Assembly (NCBI RefSeq): GCF_048544455.1
Contig: NC_133537.1
Coordinates: 20,149,541 to 20,213,540 of the forward strand
Reading direction: 5' to 3'
From: Silene latifolia
Lineage: Eukaryota; Streptophyta; Magnoliopsida; Caryophyllales; Caryophyllaceae
Length of the DNA stretch: 64,000 bases
Positions 53,120-62,487 of this stretch are shown here, piece by piece (position 1 is the stretch's first letter; each line of letters opens with the position of its first letter). The position numbers and the translations under genes are program-made. The notes beneath the pieces are model-generated. The model was not told the origin of the DNA. It was given only the letters and a program-made list of their open reading frames with translations, and did no database searches.

Positions 53120-54479
53120 AACTTTTATATTTATATTAAATATTGAGAATTATTTTATTTTGAATTTTATAATATATAGACAATTTATTATATATGTATG
53201 AATGTTATATAAATTATAAATAATTTACTAAATATGTATGTAAAAGTATTCTTCAATGATTAATAAATTATGTAAAAATTCGTAAAGTTGCAATTAGTAG
53301 TTTTTAGTTATTTAATAAATTATTTAATACCAATATAAATTGTTTTTAATTAAAATTCTTGTGTAAATTTAAAAAATGAGGTTGAATTTCACTTTTGATG
53401 AAACTTAAGGGGCTTGATTGCTCCAAATAAAAGTTATGGGGCCTAATTTCACAATTGATCAGAGTTAAGGGGCCTAATTACCACTTTCGCGAATTACTAA
53501 TTGATTGATAGTCTTTTGAAGCGTTTCTAATGGCCGTGTCTTCCTTACAGTATTAACTATTAAGTCATCTTGCATGTACGTTGATATGAGGGACACTTCT
53601 TCATTTTAAGAAGAAACCTAGCTTTGGACGTCCAACATACACGTTTAAACCTAATTTTGGATGTTTATGTTTTACATTCAAACCTAGGTTTGGGAATTGG
53701 GAAACTTCACATTTCATCCCCGTTTTTTTTAAATCGATTTCTTTTATATTGATTTCGTTTTACGTTGTTTAGTTACATTGTCACAATTAGTAATTTGTCG
53801 TTTTGATTTTTAAAAATTGATTCGTTTTACGTCGATTAGTTTAGTGTAATCACTTTGTAATTCGTCGTTTTGATTTAAGAAAACCCGTTTCGTTTTACGT
53901 TGAAGATACCGTGATAACTTAAAGCGTAGACTACAAGATTGAAGGCACAAATATAACAAAGGATAGTTTAGGTAGTTCATTGAAATTTATCGACAATTTG
54001 AAGTAATTTGTCGGCGATCTTTAGGAGCATCCTTATTACAAGACAATATGGATCATCTTCATTACCTTCTCTCTCCATTTCTTTTAAACGACTTAGATTA
54101 CTTCTTGACACGATCTAACGGTCACAAGTAGAAGTAATGGATGATGATGTGTTTATGAAATAATATAAAATATACATCTATTACAGGTAATGGATAAGAA
54201 ATGGATTGGTGGTCCAAATTCTAAGACTGCATTATCGTTGGGCCCACGTATACAATGCCAACATAATTGGAGTAATGAGGGCCCATTAACCTAATTAGAT
54301 AGTGATACTAATTTGGTAAACTTTTAGGTATTGCAAGTTTGTGAACTTATTTGTCAAAAATCATGTCACGAGGTGTCTTACATTTTGAAAGGGATCATCC
54401 AACAATGAGTTCACTGAAAACATCATATCATTATACTAATTGCAATCTAACATTAATTAATTGATCGCATTATAATTAC
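53120..54479. other. Intergenic DNA, no gene recognised
   Basis: AT-rich. 53390-53500 has the phrase AGGGGCCTAATT and related forms three times, a weak tandem pattern; 53600-53700 has alternating AAACCTAG(G/C)TTTGG words. Neither can be assigned. Confidence 0.4.
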
Positions 54480-54677
54480 TGTTGTGCGGAAGCGTGAATA
54501 CCTTGTGTTGGGCCTCTGTTGCATCTGTGTCCATTGTCCGCTTTGGGCCAAGCCCTCACGGATTTACTCTTGGGCTCCTTCCCAAAAGGCCTCGTACTAT
54601 TATATTTTCTGGACACTTATAAAGATGATATTCCATCTTTATTCTACCGATGTGGGACAAGGGTTTGCACCCTAACA
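54480..54677 (-). mobile_element. Solo LTR of a TRIM element
   Basis: 198 bp with TGTTGTGCGG...CCCTAACA ends and perfect TSD ATTAC (54475-54479; 54678-54682). On the minus strand it starts TGTTAGGGTGC and contains TGTCCCACATCGGT, common at the start of TRIM-type LTRs. Confidence 0.82.
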
Positions 54678-54682
54678 ATTAC

Positions 54683-55143
54683 TTGCATAATTTACTCTTA
54701 AATCAAATTCGTGAGGGCTTGGCTCAAAGTGAGCAATATCGTACTATTATGGACAATGGACATCGACGCAATAGAGACCCAACCTAAGTTATTCACACTT
54801 CTTGCACAACAAAGGGTATCAGAGCCCAAGGTCGACTTGGTTTAGACACGAGAAGTATCAAGACAAGACTTGAAGGTGACTTACACAGTAAGGCATGCAT
54901 GGAACTCCTAGCTCGAGGTGGAGCCTTGAGTAAGCCCGATCCAGGGCTAAATGGATGAGAATAAAGATGGAAGCTCATCTTTATAAGATTTCTACAAAGT
55001 ATAATAGTACGAGACCTTTTGGGAAAAGTTCAAGAGTAAATCAGTGAAGGCTTGGTCCTAAGCGTACAATATCGTACAATTATGGATAGTGGACATCGGT
55101 GCAGTAGAGGCCGAACACATGGTATTCACGCTTCCGCACAACA
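54683..55143 (+). mobile_element. Truncated TRIM element of the same family
   Basis: A 5'-truncated LTR (about 54690-54808), a primer site GGTATCAGAGCCC (54817-54829), about 110 bp of non-coding interior and a second LTR ending in GCGCACAACA-like sequence (about 54945-55143, here CCGCACAACA). LTRs are related to the solo LTR at 54480-54677 but in the opposite orientation, so the pair forms an inverted repeat of about 190 bp. Confidence 0.7.
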
Positions 55144-55722
55144 CTCTTCATCATGGTTAATAACATATACGGAGTATTACTTTTGTTTATATTTCTGGAG
55201 TCTTCTGGGTCAATCGGGTCACAAATCAAGTTTTTTTATTCTGAATCCTGGAAAAAACAGGCCGGCTCGAGTTTAGTTTATGGGTTAAGTTAAATTTTGA
55301 CCGGTGATCTAGTTGTGTAATAAGTTTTTAGTAAATGTTGCTTTATTGAATGGAATTTCTCATATATAATTTGCCCATTGTAAAATTGCCACTAGAAGAT
55401 TTTTTACATATTGATTGCTTTCTAAGGTATACATTAATACATACAACTCTCGACTTGTGAGCTTGAATTTTTCTATTGTCATGCTTAATACTCCGTAACG
55501 GTAAATAATTAGACGGAGAAAGCAAATCTCCAATGTAAATTAAGAGCAAATCTAAATACGTCTAGACTCTTAGCGTAGGTAGTTACTAATTAAAAATAAG
55601 GAAACCAAAGATAGTTGATAACATAAACAAATAATGTAAGGTAGTATTTTTACAAATATCCCTAAATATAAGGTAATTTACAATACTTTTAAAAATAATC
55701 TAAAACTTGACAATGGATTACC
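55144..55722. other. Intergenic DNA, no gene recognised
   Basis: AT-rich, no repeat or ORF that I can support. Confidence 0.4.
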
Positions 55723-55813
55723 ATTCAAGAAAGTGAAGATCAAATATACACTAGCTTTTATTTGATTCCACCCTAAAACAAACGTCTCAAAAAAACATTC
55801 CCAAAATTTCACT
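55723..55813 (+). repeat. 91-bp perfect direct repeat, left copy
   Basis: Identical to 58918-59008, from ATTCAAGAAAGTGAAG to CCAAAATTTCACT. The two copies bracket the copia fragment and the MULE. Confidence 0.9.
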
Positions 55814-57598
55814 TGTTCACCCGCACGTGGTGGAGGATGGATGGCCCAACCTCCGATGCCAAAGTTCGTTTGTGTCAGGGACAACAACATTGAGCACGTG
55901 GGCTTTTGGGTCTCGAATTTCCGTCAAATAGTATAGCCCCTCGACTTGTTCACCCGCACCAATCATCATCTTCGAAGAACGGTCCTGAATAAAACATAAA
56001 AGGTGAGAAAATTGGATGATTAAAGACGAGTCAAGTAAAAGGGCAGACACGGAAATCGATTGCAATTTAATTTGTCCGAATATAAAACATTGCGTAAAAT
56101 TAATTGGTGATAAATGTATATCACCACATTGAGTGGCCTGTGTTATGTCACCATTCGGAAGTCCAATTGAGACGGGACTTATGGGTCGAATATTTTTAAA
56201 ATGAGTGAGACACCCCGACATGTGACGGGATGCTCCCGTGTCAATAATCCAAAAGAAAGATAAGGGTTTACCGCTTAGACGGGCCGTGGAAGATGGACCG
56301 GGCTGACGAGCTTGCCATATTTTGTGGACTTCCTCTAATTGGGCCGGAGTAAGAGCATTAAAATCAATTTGATCCACTTGAGTGGATTTACCAGTGGAAG
56401 GAACAACAGGAACAGAATGCGTTGAAGCAGCCAAGTAGCTTGCTTGAGCCGTGTTCCCACTACCAGCAACACCATTAGACGGAACCTGTTGTGTCGTAAC
56501 AAGGTGGGCACGAGGGACAGCGTTCTGACCCTTTTTCTTACGGTCATAGTTGGCTCGTCCTTGAATATCAGGAACTACAGTGCGGCTCATGTCGGTTTCA
56601 TTAATATAGATACGGTCTCTAGGACGGTCTCCCCACCACTCGGGAAACTCGCCCGTAACTCGGTAACAAACAGGGTATAAATAGCCTGACCGCCGACAAG
56701 CGATGCAGTACGGCCTGGTGGGGTCGGTTGTGCGAGAAGAATCCCCTCCCCCTCCGATAGTTCGAGTGTTAGTCGTGGTTCGGGTAGCGAAAGCCATTGT
56801 ATCGGGTTTTTGATCGATCTTATGGGCAGAGTAGTTACGCATACCTTCCTCTTGGAGGAGTCTATTATAGACAAAATCGAGAGTAGGGGAAGGAGAAATA
56901 CCGAGTAATTGAGAACGAATATTGTCATAACGCTCATCCAAACCCATAAGAAAATCCCGAACGCGCTTTTTATCACGTCGAGTGTCTAGGATACTTACCA
57001 GAGAACAAGTGCACGGGTTACAGGTACACGATGGAATCGGATCGGCTTCTTGAATATCATCCCATAGCTTTGTGAGACGACCATAGTAAGTGATAAGAGA
57101 TTCTGTCGGGCCTTGTGTACACGCGACTAATTCTGCTTGTAACCGAAAAATGTGTGCATCATTGTTTTGGCAGAAACGGTTTCGAATATCGACCCACATC
57201 TGTTTTGCTTCGGGTCGATAGGAAATGGTTCGACGAATGGGTGGTTCGAGTGAATTGTAGAGCCAAGCGATGACGAGAGCATTTTGAGATCTCCATGGCT
57301 CAAACTCGGGCCGTAGTGGCGGGTTTCGGAATGGTACCGTCGACATACCCAAGTTTGCCTTTAGCGAGAAGAGCAAGGGTTAGTCCACGAGACCATTCAT
57401 CGAAGTTGGCTCCATTGAAGAGAATTTGAGTGATGTTGGTATTCGGATTTTCGACAGTGACATAGGTGTAGGATGGTGGTTTCGGGGTAGGTTCAATGAC
57501 CTGGTTGTTTTCGGGAGTCGCCATAAATTTTCGAGTTCGAGATCGGAGAAAAAACGAAGAATATAGGGTTTATGTAGAATCGAAACCGGCTGATACCA
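55814..57598 (-). mobile_element. Copia fragment: leader, gag, protease, start of integrase
   Basis: Minus-strand copia, ending abruptly at 55813/55814 where the 91-bp repeat begins. A primer-site-like TGGTATCAGCC is at about 57588-57598; the 5' LTR would follow to the right, where the MULE sits. Pol downstream of the pre-integrase motif is missing. Confidence 0.8.
55817..57524 (-). pseudogene. Copia gag-protease polyprotein, frameshifted near its start
   Basis: ATG at 57524 (MATPENNQ) begins the copia gag N-terminal domain (PNTNITQILFNGANFDEWSRGLTLAL); a frameshift at about 57305-57330 leads to the long frame ending at 55817. That frame carries WLYNSLEPPIRRTI, MWVDIRNRFCQNNDAHIFRLQAELVACTQG, YGRLTKLWDDIQEADPIPSC, FLMGLDERYDNIRSQLLG (capsid), a CxxCxxxxxxxxxC remnant of the zinc knuckle (CIACRRSGYLYPVC, His lost), protease WIIDTGASRHMSG with intact DTGA, and the pre-integrase motif ELWHRRLGHPS at the very end. 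A single frameshift and the lost His separate it from a working gag-protease. Confidence 0.85.
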
Positions 57599-57607
57599 TA
57601 TTATAAA

Positions 57608-58686
57608 GAAGTTTTTGCTTAAATGGGGTTGAAACCCAAATTATTTAACAAAATAGGGTCGATTTCAAACTATTTACCAAAAATGGGTCCACGTCATTAT
57701 TTCCGATTTTTTTATTTTTTTTTTAATGAACGGTTAGTTTCTCGCTGTCCCGGACAGCGAGATATTGCTTGCTATATGAAGGTGCTTGACAAGCTACTTT
57801 CGTCCTCGCCGTTCTCCTTGCTCCGACCACCAAATAACGAAATACCACCACCATTCTCTTCTTCCCACTTCCCTTATCATATTCACAGCTTTGTTTAAGT
57901 TATTAGCTCAATGGTTTGCGCAAAAACCGACCCGCAATATCACCCTCCACTAATGATTTCGATTTCGCGACAATCCATTTATCTTGTCTTAATATGATTA
58001 TTTGTACCATATGAACACGTTTTTTATGTAATTCAAATCTGGGTTTTGATTTATAATCATCAATTGATAAAACTTGTGAGCAGTTCGGTAATAATGTGCT
58101 TAATGTAAGTGTGAAATACACCGTACTACCGAGAAGACAGTAGAAGTATTCGTGTAACAATGGTAGGTGCATTTATACAGCGACAAGTCCGACAACTGCA
58201 TTACCAATTGCCTCAAGCTTCGTGCTAAAGTTGGATGAGGTGACGAGGTGTGGGTATATACTGGTCTTACTTAAAAAACGAATTCAGATGATACAAATAA
58301 TCATTAAGAGAATATAAATGGATTGCCGCAACACCGAAATCGATAGTGGAGGGTGATATTGTGAGTCGTTTTTTACGCAAACCATTATACTAATAACTTA
58401 ACAAAAGACGTTCTTATGATAAGGGAAGTGGGAAGAAGAGAATGGTGGTGATATTTCATTATTTGGTGGTCGGAACAAGGAGAACGGCGAGGACGAAAGT
58501 AGCTTGTCAAGCACCTTCATATGGCAAGCAATATCTCGCTGTCCCAGACAGCGAGAAACTAACATTCATTAAAAAAAAATAAAAAAATCGGAAATAATGA
58601 CGTGGACCCATTTTTGGTAAATAGTTTGAAATCGACCCTATTTTGTTAAATAGTTTGTGTTTCAACCCCATTTAAGCAAAAACTTC
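57608..58686. mobile_element. Non-autonomous MULE with ~400-bp terminal inverted repeats
   Basis: 1079 bp, arms 57608-58016 and 58280-58686 nearly perfectly inverted, spacer 263 bp, perfect 9-bp TSD TATTATAAA (57599-57607; 58687-58695). A 9-bp TSD, long TIRs and a terminal G (GAAGTTTTTGCTTAAATGG) define Mutator-like elements. Each arm holds the hairpin word TCTCGCTGTCC...GGACAGCGAGA. No transposase. An 89-codon frame inside (58172-57903) has no recognisable similarity. The insertion is in the copia leader/LTR region, downstream of the kinase gene. Confidence 0.9.
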
Positions 58687-58695
58687 TATTATAAA

Positions 58696-58917
58696 TGTAT
58701 GACTTATGGAATTGTATGTTATTAATTCTGTGCTTTATAATTACAATCCTATTCTATTTATATGAATGTGAAGATGCTATATACATGGAAAGAACATTGT
58801 ACTATAACATATACATGGCAAAGAATATGATTGCCTTGAGGGAATTATGCAGAGCCGTTGGGAGCAAATCTGCTCGTTGGAAATTATGGACTGGGCTTGG
58901 TGTTGGGCTGCGTAATA
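58696..58917. other. Probable remnant of the copia 5' LTR
   Basis: 222 bp between the MULE's right TSD and the 91-bp repeat. With the MULE removed it directly adjoins the copia primer site, where the LTR should be. It has no TG start that I can fix, so the assignment is by position. Confidence 0.4.
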
Positions 58918-59008
58918 ATTCAAGAAAGTGAAGATCAAATATACACTAGCTTTTATTTGATTCCACCCTAAAACAAACGTCTCAAAAAAACATTCCCAAA
59001 ATTTCACT
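58918..59008 (+). repeat. 91-bp perfect direct repeat, right copy
   Basis: Same as 55723-55813. It lies about 160 bp downstream of the kinase stop codon, so it is probably the original 3' flank of that gene. Confidence 0.9.
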
Positions 59009-59169
59009 CTTTACAATGAAAACCCCCAAATCAAGACCTTAAAATATTGCACATTCTATCAATTCTACCTTACCATCTGTACATAATCAAAACTACACAA
59101 ATTATAGAATAAAACAGCCGTACCATGTAAGACGATAAACCAAAAAAAAAAAAAAATTAAATTAAGTAA

Positions 59170-60036
59170 TCAAACTTGAGCTAGAAGTAGTTGGTGTTCA
59201 TCAACATCATCATACCCTTGACAAAACCAACCATCCCCCAAAATCTCATCAACACTAATCCTACACTCTGGGTTCGAATCCAACATTCGCAACAACAACC
59301 ACTTCAAACCCGGCGACAACCACTTTGGCAACCCGAATTCCCCCTTCATCATCTTTTTCCATATTCCCTTCCCCTCTCCCCCAAATGGCAACGTACCCGT
59401 TGCCATCACGTACAACACCACCCCGCATGACCACACGTCAGCTTTCTCCCCGTCATACCCGCATTCCCCTGCAGCCATTGCCACCTCCGGCGCTGCGTAC
59501 TCAACCGTCCCGCACGGCTCCCAAAACCGCGCCACGCCCTTTCCTTCCCACACCCCGCACAGACCAAAATCGGATAGTTTTGCTCTCCATTGATCATCAA
59601 CGAGTATATTTTCCGGTTTTATATCGCGATGAAACACGCCACGTGAGTGACAGTGTTTCACCGCGGAGATTAGCTGTCGAAAGTAATGACGACTAATATC
59701 CTCCGTAAACCTTCCACCATTTTTAACAATCATTTCAAACAAATCGCCGCGTTTCGCATATTCCGTAACTATATAGACTTGGTCATCGTTTTTGTGTTGA
59801 GATTGTTTATTACCGGCTAAGAAAACTTCGACGAGTTTGATGATATGTGGATGGTCGTCTAATCTCGTCAATGCTTGTATTTCTTGTTCAACGTTCTTTG
59901 TTGCACAACCGTGTAACGCTTTAATAGCGACGCCGTTGCCGGTGACGGTGTCTTTAGCGTGGTATACTTTAGCGTAGGCTCCGTTATTGAGGAGCTTAAC
60001 AAGCTTGTATTTTCCGGAAATGTGTTTGTCAAGCAT
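59170..60036 (-). CDS. CIPK/SnRK3-like Ser/Thr protein kinase, kinase domain only
   Basis: 288 codons, intronless, uninterrupted; the only intact host gene seen. The kinase domain fills the protein (residues ~10-270): P-loop NNGAYAKV (17-24; usual GxGxxxKV, so the first Gly is Asn), VAIK with catalytic Lys39, alpha-C Glu52, HRDIKPEN (136-143), SDFGL (155-159), activation loop with CGTVEYAAPE (175-184), and ADVWSCGVVLYVMATGTLPF. It resembles CBL-interacting kinases of the intronless clade, but the C-terminal NAF/FISL motif and phosphatase-interaction domain (normally ~150 more residues) are absent; the protein ends GYDDVDEHQLLLAQV. It could therefore be independent of CBL control. The start is the first ATG, 81 bp below a TATA box; no earlier in-frame ATG fits. 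Confidence 0.88.
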   Translation of the reverse strand: MLDKHISGKYKLVKLLNNGAYAKVYHAKDTVTGNGVAIKALHGCATKNVEQEIQALTRLDDHPHIIKLVEVFLAGNKQSQHKNDDQVYIVTEYAKRGDLFEMIVKNGGRFTEDISRHYFRQLISAVKHCHSRGVFHRDIKPENILVDDQWRAKLSDFGLCGVWEGKGVARFWEPCGTVEYAAPEVAMAAGECGYDGEKADVWSCGVVLYVMATGTLPFGGEGKGIWKKMMKGEFGLPKWLSPGLKWLLLRMLDSNPECRISVDEILGDGWFCQGYDDVDEHQLLLAQV

Positions 60037-60116
60037 ATTTGGGTTTTTCAGCTAATTACTAATTAAATTTTATGATGTGGTTTGTTTTTGTGTGGGGGTT
60101 ACATGTGAACGACGCA

Positions 60117-60124
60117 TATTTATA
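60117..60124 (-). promoter_or_regulatory. TATA box of the kinase gene
   Basis: TATAAATA on the minus strand, 81 bp upstream of the ATG at 60036. The region to 60250 is AT-rich without repeats. Confidence 0.6.
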
Positions 60125-60252
60125 GTGGACCGACGAGGATATACCCTATGTGCCATTTATTATTATACTCTTTTTTTTTTTTCCGATTATTAGTTATGTA
60201 TTTTGAGTATTTTAATTAATCGAGAGATTGTTTTTCATGATTCCTACTTTAT

Positions 60253-60517
60253 CTACTCCCTCTTATTCTAAATAACTGTCTCATTTGCCATTTTTGTTTA
60301 TTCACATAACTGTTCTATTTGTCATATTTGGACATAGTTTCTTACTTTCCTACCCTTAGCTCTTTTCTTTATTTACCACCTCAACCACCCATAACCCATC
60401 ATATTCAATACTTTTCATTATTTAACTCATATATTCTTACTCCTATACAATAATTTTCATTTTTTTAACCATATTCCTTAATTTTCGTGGCATTGTCCAA
60501 ATGAGACACTTAGAAAA
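60253..60517. mobile_element. Stowaway-like MITE 1
   Basis: Starts CTCCCTCTTATTCTAAATAA, the Stowaway-type TIR; AACTGTCTCATTTG near the left end is inverted as CAAATGAGACACTT near the right. The right outer end is worn. It lies in the promoter-distal region of the kinase gene. Confidence 0.5.
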
Positions 60518-60578
60518 ACCCTTTATTTAATTATGCTTAGCTACTTCTTAAAAATTTCGGATGACGAAAATGAGTTGC

Positions 60579-60795
60579 ACTTCCTTCGTTCCGGTCATTT
60601 GTTTAACTTTGATTTTAATACGAAGACCAAGAAAAGAGGAAAGGGTTAATTATTAGATAATAAGTAGACCAATTTGAGTATGGAGAATGAACATCAAAGA
60701 TATTTTTATAATAAAAAAAACAAACAATTAACTGAAATACACATGCCTAAATGACATAGTACATGATTAACAAATGACTATGGCCGAGATTATAA
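60579..60795. mobile_element. Stowaway-like MITE 2
   Basis: Starts CTTCCTTCGTTCCGGTCATT and ends AACAAATGACTATGGCCGAG; TCATTTGTTTAAC is inverted as GATTAACAAATGA. The interior is non-coding. Confidence 0.45.
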
Positions 60796-61829
60796 TTTAA
60801 GGATAAATTAAGGGAATAATGAAAGAATAAAATAAGGGGTATAATATGTGGAATTAATGAGTGGTGGGTGGTGAATTGGTGAGTGATGACCGTAGGATGA
60901 GGTAGGTGGGCATGGGTTGAGGTGTTTAGTACACGTTGTATTGAGGTGGAATTTCATTAATTTAATTGGTTGATTACATTTAGAATTAGTCTACTTATCA
61001 TTTATTTATTCCTAGGTAGTAATTAGTCTAATATAGTCTCTAAACGGTTTCAAATCGACGCATCCCTTGATGACTTATTGATTAACTAGTCAATAATGGA
61101 GGGCAGTTTATTGGTGGAATTTTACTATTTTATCCATTTTATTATATGGTCCATAGTTTGATAAGAGAACTGTTGACTCCTGTTTTTCACTGTTTCAATA
61201 GCTTATCTATCAATTTAATTATCAGTGCGTTTAGCTACGTAATTGAGTAATTAGGTCATGATGTGTTGCTATAATGGTTGACTTGATTTAGAAATTAATA
61301 ATGATGAAAATAAATTAACTTTGGGTAGTGTTATCTGCATCATCAATTCATCATATGATGGTAACTTCTTGCAATCTCTCAGCCTAACATTGGGTAAATG
61401 GAGAAATAAACATAAATCGATTGTTGATTGGCTTTGGACACGCAATCATGAGTGTTATTTTTTTCACAATCAATTTTTATATCTCATTTGATATCCCTTA
61501 TTTCTAACACATATTCCTTGATCATAAAAAAAATTGTGTAAATTATAGTACTCCGTATTAAGGAATAATAGGTCGCAAGACGAAATATTAAAGTGGTATT
61601 GAGGACATATTCACATATTTTGAGGCCTTTTCAAGTACTACTACGACAAGTGTAGTAGAAAATTAGATAAAGAATACATTTTTTTTCTGAAGTTATATTA
61701 AAACCAAAACTTTTATAGAATGAATAATCGTTGCCTTCATGCTGAAAGATGATGAATAATAAAATGTTTTGCGAAATATTTGTTGTTAATTTATTATGTG
61801 TAATCTGTAGTTATTTTTATTATATAATT
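60796..61829. other. Intergenic DNA, no gene recognised
   Basis: AT-rich; 60820-60960 has GGTGGGTGG-type phrases seen in MITE interiors. No supported feature. Confidence 0.4.
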
Positions 61830-62387
61830 TGATGGGGCGATATTCGCACGCACCGTGTGAAAGAAATCAACACATTGAAGCAAGGTCAAGGTATTCACAA
61901 AGAAAGTCAACGACTTAGACATCTAGCCGGTGAAGCCCATCATCTGTCACACCTGGTCTCGGGACATTAACCAGCCAGGGACACAAATCTGCGTGACTCA
62001 TATCCAAGACTCTCGGCGAGCCCGCCACAGTCCATCTCGGCCGAGGGTATAATGATCTTTTCACCGATAGCCACTTGGCCACTACGTGACAAAAAGCGAA
62101 AGCTATAAATACTCCTCAATCTTCATTGAGAAAGGATCCACAAATTGACCTAATAACCACTATTCATCCGGTAATATCTTCCTTATCTCTCTACTATACA
62201 CTCTTAGCCAAGTTACAACAACTTCTCTCTAAGTTTATTGACTTGAGCGTCGGAGTGAGTACGCTCGGCCAAAGCCGAGCCCTCGATTGTTCATCGTTTC
62301 AGGAGACCGCAAGGAGGATTCAAGCAAGGACATCATTCTACTAGCTACGAGTGGTAACTAACACCGCTCCGGAATTACACCCGAACA
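61830..62387 (+). repeat. 5' LTR of the Tat-type element
   Basis: 558 bp, TGATGGGGCG...CCGAACA. TATAAATA at 62104-62111; CTCGGCCGAG-like words near 62035-62045 and 62268-62281. Confidence 0.72.
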
Positions 62388-62388
62388 A

Positions 62389-62405
62389 TTGGCGCGTCTG
62401 TGGGA
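62389..62405 (+). other. Primer binding site of the Tat-type element
   Basis: TTGGCGCGTCTGTGGGA two bases after the LTR. The Tat consensus has one more C (GGCGCC). Confidence 0.65.
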
Positions 62406-62487
62406 AAAGCAAACTAGAAGCTAGTCACATTCATTCCCAAACAACAAAAACAAAAACACAAAAAAAAACCCACCCAAAAGAGCTAAG

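Noticed and set aside
54793-55276. Short ORFs in the TRIM region
   Set aside because: Run through LTR and primer-site sequence; TRIMs do not code for protein.
57903-58172. 89-codon ORF in the MULE
   Set aside because: It spans spacer and arm, has no recognisable domain, and only one copy is seen.
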